The notes beneath the pieces are model-generated. The model was given only the letters and a program-made list of their open reading frames with translations. It did no database searches and had not been told where the DNA came from. This document shows positions 51,101 through 60,529 of a DNA stretch of 64,000 nt, one piece after another. Numbering within the stretch: the stretch's first letter is position 1; each line of letters starts with the position of its first letter. Source of the stretch: Clytia hemisphaerica (lineage: Eukaryota; Cnidaria; Hydrozoa; Leptothecata; Clytiidae); the NCBI GenBank assembly GCA_902728285.1, contig CACVBU010000865.1:3797008-3861007 (forward strand), in the 5' to 3' direction. A program made the translations under genes and the position numbers.

Positions 51101-54100
51101 AATGCGAGACTGACATCTGGCCTTTCCTACCATTCCAGGGCCTATATTTTCAGGAAAAGCCTCAATCTTTCACAGTTTGGAGAATATTACTCTTAAATAT
51201 TAGCAGGTTACTTCAACTAAATGGGTTTAACAGTACTTAATTCCTATTCAAAAACTTTTTAGAATCATTCAGAAATCCTACTTTGACAATAATTTGCGCT
51301 TTACCGCAAAATTTCTAAGTTCCAGTGTTGTGATTAACTTTTAGACTGTCCAATATCTCTATATTTGTGTACACTAACAGCCTTACTTGTTGATTCTTAA
51401 ATAACTAAGCAACATTAGTAGGGTGATATTTTATGAGATACTGCAAACAATGATGTTTAAATCTTCTGGACAAGAAATATTGGACAGTCTAAAGCTAATA
51501 ACGACACTTGGACTTAGACATTTTGAGGAGTCACCAGAGTTCATGAAATTTAGGGGTCAATTTTCGCTTAGTAGCCTATCTTTGAGACGCTGTATCTTCA
51601 AAACTACGTGAGATATCAAGGTGAAATTTTCAGGGTCTTATTTTCTTGTGTGATAGATCATTTGGTCAAAATTTCATCAAAATCCAAGATGATGAGGTAT
51701 CACACCCTGAAGACTCTTAAAAAAATGGCTCTTAATATCATCGCAGGCAGTGAAAATTATGAATAATCTTTTGCATATAGAGGTATCCTCTAATGATTTG
51801 ATCAGTCTAGGATCACAACTGTCCAGAAATGGACTGTCAATCATTAAAACCAGTTTTTGAGCCTTCTGGTACATGGTGTAGCCTGTTAAAGCCTTGTTGC
51901 TAGGGTGTTGCTAGGGAATTTTCGGAAAATATAGGTCATCTTTAAAATTGATTTATTGATATTTGGTAGTTAAAGGATTAATCTTTCAGGATCTGAAAAA
52001 GAAATTCAATTTGGAATCTCGGGCCGGGAATAACTGAGAATCAAATCCAACCGGTATTTTCAAGCAGTTCAAAACTTTGGCTTCAAATATCCGCTATTTT
52101 GGAAAAACAATTTTAATTTTTGTTTTTGTTTTTGGAAAATGTTTATGGTCTTGTGTATCTGTGCAAAATTTTGGAATTCTGGTCTGTAAATTACCGGTCT
52201 GTATTTTAGACAAAATTTTTGAAATTTCAAAATGCGATATCTCAGGAACGGCTTGAGCTCTGAGGCTCAAATTTTAGAATTTTGTTCCACCCATGAACCC
52301 CCACAACATATCTAAAAAAGAAAAAAATCCAAGACATCAATGATCCCACTTACAGATTTTCTTAGGTGCAATTGCTCTTAGTAGTACTTTCTCAAACACT
52401 TTGCTGACCGTATTGGTCAGAAAAATTCCTCTCCTGTTCTTCATTTCTGTCTACTTTCCCTTGTTTTTATATATTGACTTGACGGTTACTTTTTCCCACT
52501 GCTCTGCTCTGGTATAATCATGTTCCTGAAGATTTCGTTGAATATAATTTTCAGTGATTTGATCATCTCACCACCTCTCCCTCTTTCAGTTAGGGAAACC
52601 ATCCAGGATCCTGCCATTCTATAAGCCAGCACAAACTAAATGCCAATTTTAAATATAAGTTTCTTACTATTTTCCATCAATAGACGAGTTCGGGGTGACG
52701 TCACATGTTTTTACTTACCAGTCCCCTTGCGGTTTCGGGGGCAAAATAAAAACAAATCACAGCGCGAGCCAGGTACTCTTAGGTGCCAAATAAACGGGGG
52801 GTTCGAATAAACGGGGGGGTTGGAAAATTTTCGAAATTTCAATAAACGGGGGGGACCGTCCTAATTGCCGGGGGGGTTGGAAATTGTACTTATGAAAACC
52901 CAAAAATAAGGTAAATATAGGCTAAAATCAGGCTTTTTGGAGCAAAATAAGGGGACTTCTTTTAGCCAACTGAAAATATTATTTAAAATTAATAAACGGG
53001 GGGGGTCCTAATAAGGTCCGGGGGGGTTGGAAAATTTTCGAAAAATTAACAAGCGGGGGGGGACCGTTTATTTGGCACCTAAGAGTAAAGTTCTGTAAAA
53101 ATTAGGAAGTCTTTCAAGGAATCCAAAAGTATTGAGTCACCATTTTATTGTGTGCTGCTTCTAATGTCTAACATCTTTCTGTTTTCTGTCGAACGAGTTT
53201 GTTTTTAAAATTTGCCTCGCTATTTTAGATCTAAACTTAGTTTACAGGAAAAAAAATTCATGGGAAGTTAAGACTATTCTGATTGTAAACATTGGATAAT
53301 AGACCAATCAAATCGCGGAATTAGCCATGATTGACAGATTGCTTGTCTTAATGGTCTATCTACACAGTGAAGCTTTCTCGTACCCAACTTAACCAAAACA
53401 TTTAAGCTGTCAAGTAGGGGCATGTTTTTTAACCTTGGTGATATACTTTCTTGTAGTATAGATATATCTTTAAAAAGATTCCCCGCGAAAATTTTTTTTA
53501 TGAACACACATGTTTTCATCTTCAATTTCTTTCCATCCCTGCTTCTGATCAACATGGCTGCATGGGATGTAAAGTCTTATTCTTCGTATTATAAAGATCT
53601 TGAAACCGAAGACAAAGAAGCATACAAGAAAAAACTAACATTGAATAGCGGGAGACTGCTGCCTGATCCTTTTTCGATTGAAGATGATCGATGGAAACAA
53701 GATGAAACTTTAATGCCAGACATTGCTTATGCAGACATCGTGTTTTACTTATTGGAAACTCCTAGTGAGTATACAAGGGACAAAATCAGGTGTTATAAAT
53801 CATTGGAAGCTTGGAACTTCTTCGTGTGCGGACATGTGCAAGATATATTTATCTATAAATCCAAAAAGAAGACGTTTGACTTCGTCTTCCTCAAATCATC
53901 GGTATTGCCTAGTCAACGCCAAGGGCAAAAGGAAGAATTATATGATACATGGTGTGTCATTCATAAGACTGGGTGGATTCTAACTGGAAACTGTACATGC
54001 ATGGCCGGGTGAGTTAAAGTTTAGCCTATCATAAAATTTAGAAAAAATCCCCTTTTTCCCCATTTCATAGTCTAACACAAGGAAGAAGCATCTCCAAAAT

Positions 54101-57100
54101 GAATTAATATTCTGACAAGCATTATACACATAATTATTCAACTAAATTCTTTAATGTTTGTAATTTTTAGCCTTGGTGGTGCATGCAGTCATTTCGGTGC
54201 AATGCTCTTCAAGCTGGAAAAAGGATGTGAATTGAATCTTAACAAAGAAAAAGCCTGTACTAGTATCCTATGCCAGTGGAAGAAGTCACGAAAGAGATGT
54301 CACCCTGCCCCATTGAAAAGTATGTCGTTCAAAAGACCAAAAATTGCAAACCCTACACCTGAAATTGATGAACCTTTCAATGGAACCCTGACAGGATTTT
54401 CTTCAGCTGACCCAGTAAAATTTTGCACTGAAACACAAGAAAATATGCTACGAGAACTAAAGCAAATATCTCCAAAGGCAGCTCTTCTTACATGTGTTAG
54501 TATTGAACTTGATTCTGAGACAGAAAGTGAAGGAGAATCTACTGATACTGCTGACGAGTCAGAGGGTAATGTGATTCCTGAACTGTTAACAAGTTTTTTC
54601 GACCCTTGTAGCATAAATTATTCAACTGAAAAGTTACAAAAAAGATGTGAAAAAACCTATCAAAACTATGTACAAATTACAAATAAAAGACAGTACGAAA
54701 ACCTGAAAAATATTACAACCACCCAAAGTGAAACAGACTCCTGGAAGATGTACCGAGCTGGTAGGATTACATCCTCCAACTGTCATCAGGCTTTCACCTT
54801 CAAGTTTGAAAAGCCTGCAAGATCAACTATTGACAAAATAATGCAGTACAACCGATTTGAAGGTAACGAGTCCACTAAATATGGCAAAAAATCTGAGCCT
54901 GAAGCTTTCAAATCTTATGTTGAGCAGATGAGTTTGTTACATGAAGATTTTAAGGCAACCACTACAGGTCTGCATATCAATGAAAAATTTCCATATTTAG
55001 GTGCCAGCCCTGATGGATTGACTGAGTGTAAATGTTGTACTGAAGGACCTGGTCTCGTTGAAATAAAATGTCCCAAAATGTGTGAAAAGCAAACTCTGAC
55101 TAAATATCTTGAGAAAAAAAATGGCCCAATCAAGAATGGAAAAATAAATGAAAAACATGATTACTATTTCCAGATGCAATTACAAATGCTAGTAACGAAA
55201 AGATCTTTTTGTGACTTCTTTGTATGGTCTAGCGTTGAGACTAAACGTATCCGTGTCAAAAAAGATGAAGAATTTTGCAAAAAATTAAAAAACAAACTTG
55301 AACAAGTATTCCTTCGAGTTATCCTTCCTGAATTGATCACAAGAAGCATGGACCCAAATAATGTTAACCTAAACAAACTATTTTGCCTTTGTAAAAGGCC
55401 AACCTTTTGCCCAATGATTGCGTGTGATGGAGTCTCGTGTGAAATTGAATGGTTTCATTATTCGTGTGTAAACCTGACAAGAAAACCTAGTGGTGACAAA
55501 AAATGGTTTTGTCCTGATTGTCTCAAGAAAAAAAGGCTGGTAAAAAAAAACCCAAAGATAAAAATCACTAAAAAACAATTTAATAAAAATAAAAAACTTT
55601 AAACTTTGAAAAACTAACATATTGAAATGTAAATATATATTCATACTATATATATACAATGACTTTAAACAATATAGATAATAGTTTATATCATTTTAGA
55701 TTCAGTATTTACATTTTAAGTAACTATCTTTTTGTTCATATTAACTAACCCAGCAATACAAACCATTATCTCATCCAGCAAATCAACCTGTGTCAGTGGT
55801 ATTCTTGTATTTATAAGATTAAATTTTCTCATCCTTCCAATAACACGTTCAATATGAATACGCACTCTTGCAATGTATCTGTCCCAATCAACCTCCTTTT
55901 TTGGAAGTTGTTTCTTTCCTTTGGTAAAGGACGGAATTATCAATATACCACCATGATAGGCAACTTCCTCACTAACGGTAAATCCTCTGTCAGCAAGGAC
56001 TTGGTCTCCATTTTCTATATAATCTAAAAAACCACATTTTATGGTGATTTCTTTGTCGGACACACGACCTCCCCAACCATTTGATAAAAAATTAACAGCC
56101 CCAGTGGGTGAACAACTCACAAAGTACTTTATTGTGTTTGTGTTTTTGTAATTTGACCAAGTCCTTGCTCTTGTGTTTAAGTCAAATGGTCGGTCAATGA
56201 ACACTTCTGTGCAGTCAATGATGGCAACACATTTGGTAAATTTTCCTCTAAACACTTTTGGGAGGTTTTTTCTCAAAGCCATTTTTTCAGGCCAATAGAT
56301 CAGGTTGGTTGCGCAAAACTCTGCCAGTTTGGTGATGCAATGTCGAAAAATTCTGGAAACGGTTCCCGATCCCAGACCGAAACGATATGCAAGATCCTGG
56401 TTGGTTAGCCCTCTTCTCAATTTCACTAGAATTAATAGTAAATGGTCCTCCAACTTCAACTTCTTACATACAATCTTTTTAGGACCATACTTTAAGAGCC
56501 ATTCAAAAAGGGGTTTGGTAAGGCCAGTGTAAAATAAAATCATTTTTGGATTATTCTTTATATTCGAATATCTGAAAAATAACTTTCTTAATTTCTTAAT
56601 GATGGATTTGAAACGCTGGCTTTCCTGCATTCTACGGATGGAGTCATTTTGATGCTTTTGTGTGAGAAAGATCAGCTTTTAATTGGTTGTTATCTCGAGT
56701 CAACAAAAAATTTGCATTTTCTAACTGTCGGATCTTTTCGTGTAAGGAGGCAACATCAACTTGGGACTGTTCCATTTCCATTTCTGAAAAAGAGTTTAAA
56801 AATAAAAGGATCATTTAAACATATTTATAGTAGGTATAAAACTCATCATAGCCTTTTTAAAATGAAACACACACTCTTTTAATTCAATTTTATCCCCCTA
56901 AAACTTGCAAATAAGTATAACCATAAAAACCACAATGCCACTTCATTTGATTGAAGAGGATATGCTTAAATGAACCCTCCAGATTTGTATACAATCAGAC
57001 AATACAAGACAAAAACCTAACACAAACAAAATTATGAAAAACAGCTGGCTGTGAGAGAAAGAGAGGAAAATTCTCTAATTTTAAAATGCTGAGTGAGCAA

Positions 57101-59018
57101 ATAAATAATAATAGGACATTGATACGATAATAAAAAATTAATTACCTGAATTTTCTTCGGATGGGAACTGATCTTCATTGGTGTTGTGTTTGTCAAATTC
57201 TTCTTCAGGTTGTACTTCCAAAGATCTGCGTTTGTTGATACGTTCTTGGCGTTTAAGTTTTATCTGCTGTTGAGAATTTGAGACTTTCGTGTGGGTAAAT
57301 ATTGATGGAACATAATCAAAATGTGTTGGGTCATTTGATTTTCTCCCTGAGATTAGAAAAAAAGAAATATTTCAATGAGCTGATATATTCTGATTATACT
57401 AGCCTTCATTTTAGTTCAACTCTAACAATGCTAAGCAAGCATTAAGCATTATACTGCATAAAAGACAGTATTTGTCTTTTTTCTTTCACCTAATTTTCAG
57501 TCAAAATCAAGCAGAAACTTTAATGGCCAAAATAATTAACAGTAAAAAGAATAAGCAAAGGTAATTTACCAACCTGAAATGAAGTGGGCACTACACAGTC
57601 TTGCATGTTCCAAATCCTCTTGACTTCCCCAATCTTTTCTTTTGAGAGATTGTATCCATTTTTGTCTGAGTGTTGTTTCTTTTTTTGGAAAACGATAAAA
57701 AACCAAATCTGGATGTGTTGACTTTCTATGTGTACAGCCAAAAGCACAACATGAAGGCATGACTCAAGTTTTGAATAAAACTGTTGTTTTTTTGTTATCT
57801 TAAAGTTTGAAAGTTGCAGATAAATGTCCTTCTTCTTGCTTCGTTTTGCTTGTGTTGAGTTATCAAAATGGCGGCGACTCGCAATGTTTTGCCCCCAATT
57901 TGTTTTTGAGATTCGCGCATGCGCAGCGGGATGTAAACAAACAGCGATCGGAAAGCCGTCTATAACAACCAAAAACATTGCTACTTCCCAAAGCTGGAGA
58001 CCAAAACAAATTATCTTCCAAGATTATGGCGCCCTTTTGGATCTATTGTTATGGCCATCTAAAATAGACCTTTTTTCAAAGAGAACGTCCTGTTGAATAA
58101 TTATGTAGTCCAGCCATAAAAACAATGATAGAGCCATGCATAATTACTGTATCATGCATATTGTAATAATTATGCATGGTTTTATCATTGTTTTTCTGCT
58201 GGACTACATAATTATTCAACAGGGTGGCCTCTTTGAAAAAAGGTCTATGGTGGAAAGAGTTGCGGAAAGACAGGGGCGCCCGCTAGCTTCGAGGATGGTA
58301 ACGCCAAAACGCCCAATGTGATCTTCCAACAAAAAGCGAGTTAGTTACCGCGCGAGTTACGTCATACACTCCACCGCAGCGCACAACGAACGGTGTTTTT
58401 AGTGAATATCAATAATTATAAGAATATCTTATGTGCTTAAATTCAGTAAACTTTGAGTGCTTCATTGAATATTAAGAAGATAAGAAGATAAAAAATGCGC
58501 TGGATAATTTCCATTGTAACAGTTTGGTCAATCATTGCTGAAAGTTTGAAAAAAAATTTCCAACGCAAAAAAAAACTTCAGCCAATTAAAAGCACAGTGT
58601 GCTTATATTTACTATGTTTGCTACATTGTCTAGGCTAAAAAAAGTGCGAAAAGACACGAACTTCATTTTTTAATGAGTGTTGTTATGATTTTTTAGATCG
58701 CGGTCGCGTACAGAAACTCGCCAAATGTTCCTAACTGTCTTTCAACATCTCATTCCTCCATCCTCCAGAATCAGGTGCTTTTCTTCTTTTCAGCTTTCTT
58801 ACTAAGTCATTTATCTCTTTCTTGGTTACGGTTAGGGCTTCCTGTGTATTTGCCTATTTGCCACTTCTTTCATTCATGCTTTTGATCTTTTTCTCTACTG
58901 TCGATTCTGATTTCATTTGGGCTTAAATCTCTCAAGGGTAATGCAGAAAAATGATAAATAGAAAAAAGAATAACTTTCAAATAAAATATTTACCTTGAAT
59001 TCCAGTTTGATGAGACAT
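36177..59018 (-). CDS. TWF1: Twinfilin, complete, ten coding exons over 22.8 kb
   Basis: Exons: 58994-59018 ([11 protein letters not shown]), 42753-42830, 42186-42236, 41805-41932, 41151-41246, 40608-40706, 39997-40122, 37687-37837, 37276-37397 and 36177-36332 (stop TAG). They total 1032 bases, 343 aa, against about 350 in vertebrates, and every junction keeps phase with GT..AG sites. Two ADF-homology domains are present (about 1-136 and 171-305): [20 protein letters not shown] with [11 protein letters not shown] in the first, and [17 protein letters not shown] with [20 protein letters not shown] in the second. The basic tail ([20 protein letters not shown]) matches the capping-protein/PIP2 binding tail. 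Twinfilin binds actin monomers, caps barbed ends and helps to remove capping protein in the cytoplasm. Intron 1 is 16.2 kb and full of nested transposons. The other introns are 0.25-2.2 kb. Confidence 0.97.
37096..37227. repeat. Small inverted repeat in the last twinfilin intron
   Basis: CTATGTTGAAGAGGTCAATTTT-like sequence (about 20 bases) at 37096 faces its inverted form ATATGACCTCTTCAACATAG at 37207-37226. Confidence 0.55.
38040..38580. repeat. Interspersed repeat, family A copy 2
   Basis: Two consecutive diverged units carry TTGGCCCAAATTTG, GGGCATTGCCATTTTGCA and AAAAAATCAGAAAAAA. The right end is GCTGGTAACAGACGGACGG, then a GGACGAAC run and GGACCTCC..GAGGTAGGTCC. It lies in a twinfilin intron. 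Short direct duplicates of CTGAATGGACCTACCT lie on both sides, at 37860 and 38699. Confidence 0.75.
38990..39795. repeat. Interspersed repeat, family A copy 3, tandem units
   Basis: Diverged tandem units marked by ACCGGCATATTTCCGGCATT and AAAAAATCAGAAAAAA end with the same GCTGGTAACAGACGGAGGG, GGACCTCCGAGGTAGGTCC tail as copy 2. In the same twinfilin intron. Confidence 0.75.
42924..43590. mobile_element. Long-hairpin MITE, 667 bp, TA duplication
   Basis: Arms of about 240 bases start AAGTCTTTTCACGATAAGTG and end in its inverted form. TA at 42922-42923 and 43591-43592. It inserted just upstream of twinfilin exon 2, in intron 1. Confidence 0.82.
44454..44831. other. Intronic stretch with a 14-base G run
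   Basis: A G homopolymer at 44463-44476 begins a moderately GC-rich segment with GTCGTCAACTTTCG / GTAACCAACTTTCG direct repeats. No coding homology. Confidence 0.4.
44832..45174. mobile_element. MITE, 343 bp, 9-bp target duplication
   Basis: Inverted ends TAGGCTGC(G/A)CGCATCCCC with a second block TAGGGATGCGTATCGT. An exact GTGCAGAAC flanks both sides (44823-44831 and 45175-45183). A 9-bp duplication suggests a Mutator-like origin. Confidence 0.87.
45205..45870. mobile_element. Family E copy 2 with an internal hairpin
   Basis: Starts GTCTAATG and CTCTAATTTCAACACC like 26596. From 45497 it has CGCATGTTTGGACTTTGTAC, whose inverted partner lies at 45780-45860, giving arms of about 110 bases. 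The 26870-27110 segment of copy 1 matches its left half only. Confidence 0.65.
46049..46465. mobile_element. hAT-like MITE, 417 bp, 5-bp duplication
   Basis: Inverted ends CAGTCGGAAC(C/A)ACTACAT. TATGA flanks both sides (46044-46048 and 46466-46470). The interior has GGGAAA/TTTCCC phrases such as AACGGGAAATATTTCCC. Confidence 0.83.
47157..47664. mobile_element. hAT-like MITE, 508 bp, 6-bp duplication, inside the LINE
   Basis: Inverted ends CAGGG(T/C)TCGAAATAAC. TTGGTC flanks both sides (47151-47156 and 47665-47670). The interior repeats GGGTCGGACATGTCC and variants. Excising it with one duplication rejoins the LINE reading frame ([12 protein letters not shown]), which proves the insertion. 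Confidence 0.9.
48764..49242. mobile_element. piggyBac-like MITE, 479 bp, TTAA duplication
   Basis: Ends CCCTTTCCGTGCCG and its inverted partner CGGCACGCAAAGGG, each flanked by TTAA (48760-48763 and 49243-49246), the piggyBac signature. The interior has several copies of TGTCGTATATATCCGACAT, a near-perfect 19-20 base palindrome, at about 48780, 48830, 48930, 49100 and 49145. Confidence 0.88.
49247..52377. mobile_element. 3.1-kb fold-back element with arms of about 0.9 kb
   Basis: Left end GAGCAATTGCACCTAAGAAA and the right end its exact inverted form. The arms (49247-50395 and about 51525-52377) stay alignable for roughly 900 bases around a 1.1-kb loop. It interrupts the LINE between KVFEKVLL and NKAESK. 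TTAA on one side and TAA on the other suggest a TTAA target with one lost base. No coding capacity was recognised in arms or loop. The left arm has an extra MITE. Confidence 0.8.
49931..50141. mobile_element. MITE, 211 bp, 6-bp duplication, empty site in the opposite arm
   Basis: Inverted ends CAGGCTGCATCATTTGA. CCTCTA on both sides (49925-49930 and 50142-50147). The right arm of the fold-back element has the uninterrupted sequence with a single CCTCTA, so this MITE inserted after the arms were formed. Confidence 0.9.
52776..53085. mobile_element. MITE, 310 bp, nested in the ISL2EU transposon
   Basis: Inverted ends CTCTTAGGTGCCAAATAAAC with TA on both sides (52774-52775 and 53086-53087). The interior has repeated GGGGGGG runs and GGTTGGAAAATTTTCGAAA. 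This is the deepest level of the nest. Confidence 0.83.
53554..55602 (+). CDS. SWIM-YqaJ nuclease-PHD protein of the ISL2EU transposon
   Basis: Two exons, 53554-54008 and 54171-55602, give 628 aa. The intron is GTGAGT..TTTTTAG. The junction recreates a SWIM zinc finger (CTCMAGLGGACSH, about 147-159), which supports the splice. A YqaJ-type nuclease domain follows (about 345-510): [23 protein letters not shown], then the PD-(D/E)XK-like ASPDGL (Asp about 431) and LVEIKCP (Glu/Lys about 447-449), and [10 protein letters not shown]-terminal PHD finger (about 555-607) has the Cys/His pattern CLC..C..C....WFHYSC..C..C. The tail is lysine-rich. YqaJ proteins are lambda-exonuclease relatives; here it probably processes DNA during transposition. 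I chose ATG 53554 ([11 protein letters not shown]) over an upstream in-frame ATG because the extra N-terminus is hydrophobic and unlike the family. The frame is intact. Confidence 0.88.
55716..57760 (-). CDS. THAP-domain DDE transposase of the ISL2EU transposon, apparently frameshifted
   Basis: Exons 57574-57760 and 57146-57346 join in phase to give a THAP zinc finger: [22 protein letters not shown], then DYVPSIF. Exon 3 starts at 56783 with a coiled-coil helix ([20 protein letters not shown]). That frame stops at about 56654, and the DDE part is in another frame, open 55716-56630 (304 aa). The DDE part has an HTH ([19 protein letters not shown]) and the catalytic triad IIDCTEVF (Asp about 138), LADRGF (Asp about 211) and IHIERVIGR (Glu about 260), as in the DDE_Tnp_4 family. 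THAP binds the transposon ends and the DDE part catalyses strand transfer. A one-base frame break near 56650-56670 separates the two parts, unless an unrecognised splice is used. Confidence 0.82.
58066..58246. mobile_element. Perfectly palindromic MITE, 181 bp, ISL2EU-like ends
   Basis: Arms of about 85 bases (AGACCTTTTTTCAAAGAG outward, GCATAATTA at the tip) leave a loop of about 12. AT flanks both sides (58064-58065 and 58247-58248), and family C copy 1 has the empty site AAAATGG. The AGAC terminus and AT duplication match the full-length ISL2EU element 100 bases away. Confidence 0.85.
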
Positions 59019-59339
59019 GACGAGAGCAGAAAATATGATTTTGTAGCCAGTCAAACAGTCAAAGGGGAAGGTATCGAAAAATTCTTTCACTACTCGTGCT
59101 ACTCTTTTTGTTTAGCCTCAGTTTCATCCAAAAATTTGGACCGGGTAGTAAAAACAGCGGAAACTACTTTTCACCGCGGGCATTTCTTTCTTTTTTCAAC
59201 GATTTTTTTCCCTTTTTCTTCAAGTTTCTTGCAACTCTTGCTATGACTATGATGTTCCATATTCCATAGATTGCATGGGACAACGAACTTGATAGGGGTG
59301 GGTAAATACTAGAGGCTTTATACTTCTACTCCCCTTATA
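59019..59339. other. Twinfilin 5' region
   Basis: Sequence just upstream of the twinfilin ATG on the minus strand, expected to hold its 5' UTR and promoter. No TATA box stood out. A C run lies at 59349-59358. Confidence 0.35.
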
Positions 59340-59610
59340 GGCGGAGCCCCCCCCCCCATCGGTAAGTCTAATCACGATATCTATCACGCAATTTTTCGTC
59401 TTTAATCACGATCACGATAATCGGCAAAAAATTTGGATAATCACGCATCACTTTTGAAGGGTCCGAATTACGCATCACGGGTCAGAAAATCTTTCTAGTC
59501 ACGATCACGTTTTGACCTCTGATCACGCAATCACGAAAAAGAAATTTCCAAATCACGTAATCATGCTAGAAAAAAGTCCCTATCACAACATCACGAAAAT
59601 CGCTTGGGGG
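59340..59610. repeat. ATCACG-rich repeat
   Basis: More than fifteen ATCACG/GATCACG hexamers in about 230 bases, irregularly spaced, between a C run on the left and a G run on the right. This resembles the sub-terminal motif clusters of DNA transposons, but no inverted ends were fixed. Confidence 0.65.
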
Positions 59611-60529
59611 CCTCTTCTTCTAATAGGAATTGCAGACTTCAGAAAGCATTTTTCTAAAAACAGACCCAAATGGATACCAAGCAACAAAAGTGTAAGATCG
59701 AAAGCAGCCGGCAGAAACATACCACCAAGTTTGTGCATGTGTGTTTTTCAGCGACGGAGAGGGTAAAATTGTAATTTTTCTACATCCTGACTGATGACGA
59801 TGTTGAATCAACACTTTTACTTACCATCCTCAATTTTGCGAGTCAGGGCTGCGGGTTATTCCAAACTGCTTCAGTTAATTTACCGTCCTCAAAAGTGCAA
59901 ATACATAAACTCGCTACTCTCGAGAAGACATCGAAAAAAGGTCGTCCTTTAGATCCACCTTACGCATTTGTAACATTAAAAATTACTACATTTTTAAATA
60001 GACGTATTGGTCGAATGAAGCCTCCAAAAGTATCCTCAGTATGAGCGACCATTAGAGAGTACATTGACGAGTCAAAAACTGAGCTGTTATCCTTACATAG
60101 AGCAAGTTTGTTTTATGAGGTGGAATGCATTAAAGTCATAAAGGTTTCAGTGACCATGCAAGTTATGGTACACTAGACCTTAGATTTGCTTTATTCTTGG
60201 CAACAAAAGTTAAATAAAAAGGGCCGCGCCACATAAGTAGCAGCGTTTTTGGAGATTGGGAGGATCTCCGTTCTGCATTATTTGAGAATGTGAACCGATG
60301 AAAAGAAATTCTCTTCTGCCTTGTCTAAAAAGAACATCTGCCATTAATATCCAAATATCATAAGAGTATCGCATTTATTTTTGGTCAGTGAAAGACCTAT
60401 TTGTGGGTTAATGGATATTTGTGGTTTGAGTTTTGTACAATAAAAGGAGATTTTATTTTCAACTCTCGCACAAAAACATAGTCATTTGGCTACTATTTTG
60501 GTGGAGGAAGTACTACTGACAGATACAAG
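59611..60529. other. Region upstream of the secreted peptide gene
   Basis: No gene recognised. Contains the probable promoter of the 60530 gene. Confidence 0.4.
60439..60448 (+). promoter_or_regulatory. TATA-like element of the secreted peptide gene
   Basis: CAATAAAAGG lies about 90 bases before the start codon of the arginine-rich peptide gene, a plausible place for a TATA box followed by a short 5' UTR. This is position and sequence only. Confidence 0.35.

Larger units (their letters stand above)
52682..57961. mobile_element. ISL2EU-type DNA transposon, 5.28 kb, AT duplication
   Basis: Bounded by AT on each side (52680-52681 and 57962-57963) with very short inverted termini AGACG/CGTCT. 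The empty site in family C copy 1 (CATCGAAAACAACC) corresponds to CATCA-AT-AACAACC here, so the ends are exact. It encodes two convergent genes: a SWIM-YqaJ-PHD protein on the plus strand and a THAP-DDE transposase on the minus strand. This pairing and the 2-bp duplication are known for the ISL2EU superfamily. The transposase gene appears frameshifted, so the copy may be inactive. Confidence 0.88.
52587..58737. mobile_element. hAT-like element, family C copy 2, host of an ISL2EU transposon
   Basis: Ends CAGTTAGGGAAACCAT and the inverted CAGTTAGGAAC. TCTTT flanks both sides (52582-52586 and 58738-58742). Without its two insertions it is about 0.69 kb and collinear with 22787-23458. It interrupts the LINE after EMLK. 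No transposase of its own. Confidence 0.88.
46545..58960 (-). pseudogene. Dead LINE reverse transcriptase, split by four DNA elements
   Basis: Fragments of one non-LTR reverse transcriptase read in order on the minus strand: [20 protein letters not shown] (about 58840), a middle part at 52380-52580 with [35 protein letters not shown] with [20 protein letters not shown] (48600-48750), the catalytic YVDD at about 48320, [14 protein letters not shown] and later parts (47680-48250), then [16 protein letters not shown] to a CCHC-like [16 protein letters not shown] (46670-47150). The 3' end carries repeated AAGATTCAAG. Removing the inserted elements restores reading across two of the breaks, but in-frame stops and a 2-base shift remain. 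It lies in twinfilin intron 1 on the same strand, only about 35 bases from exon 1. The clade was not assigned. Confidence 0.85.

Noticed and set aside
54300-54614. 104-codon minus-strand frame
   Set aside because: Antisense shadow of the YqaJ protein's Ser/Glu-rich linker.
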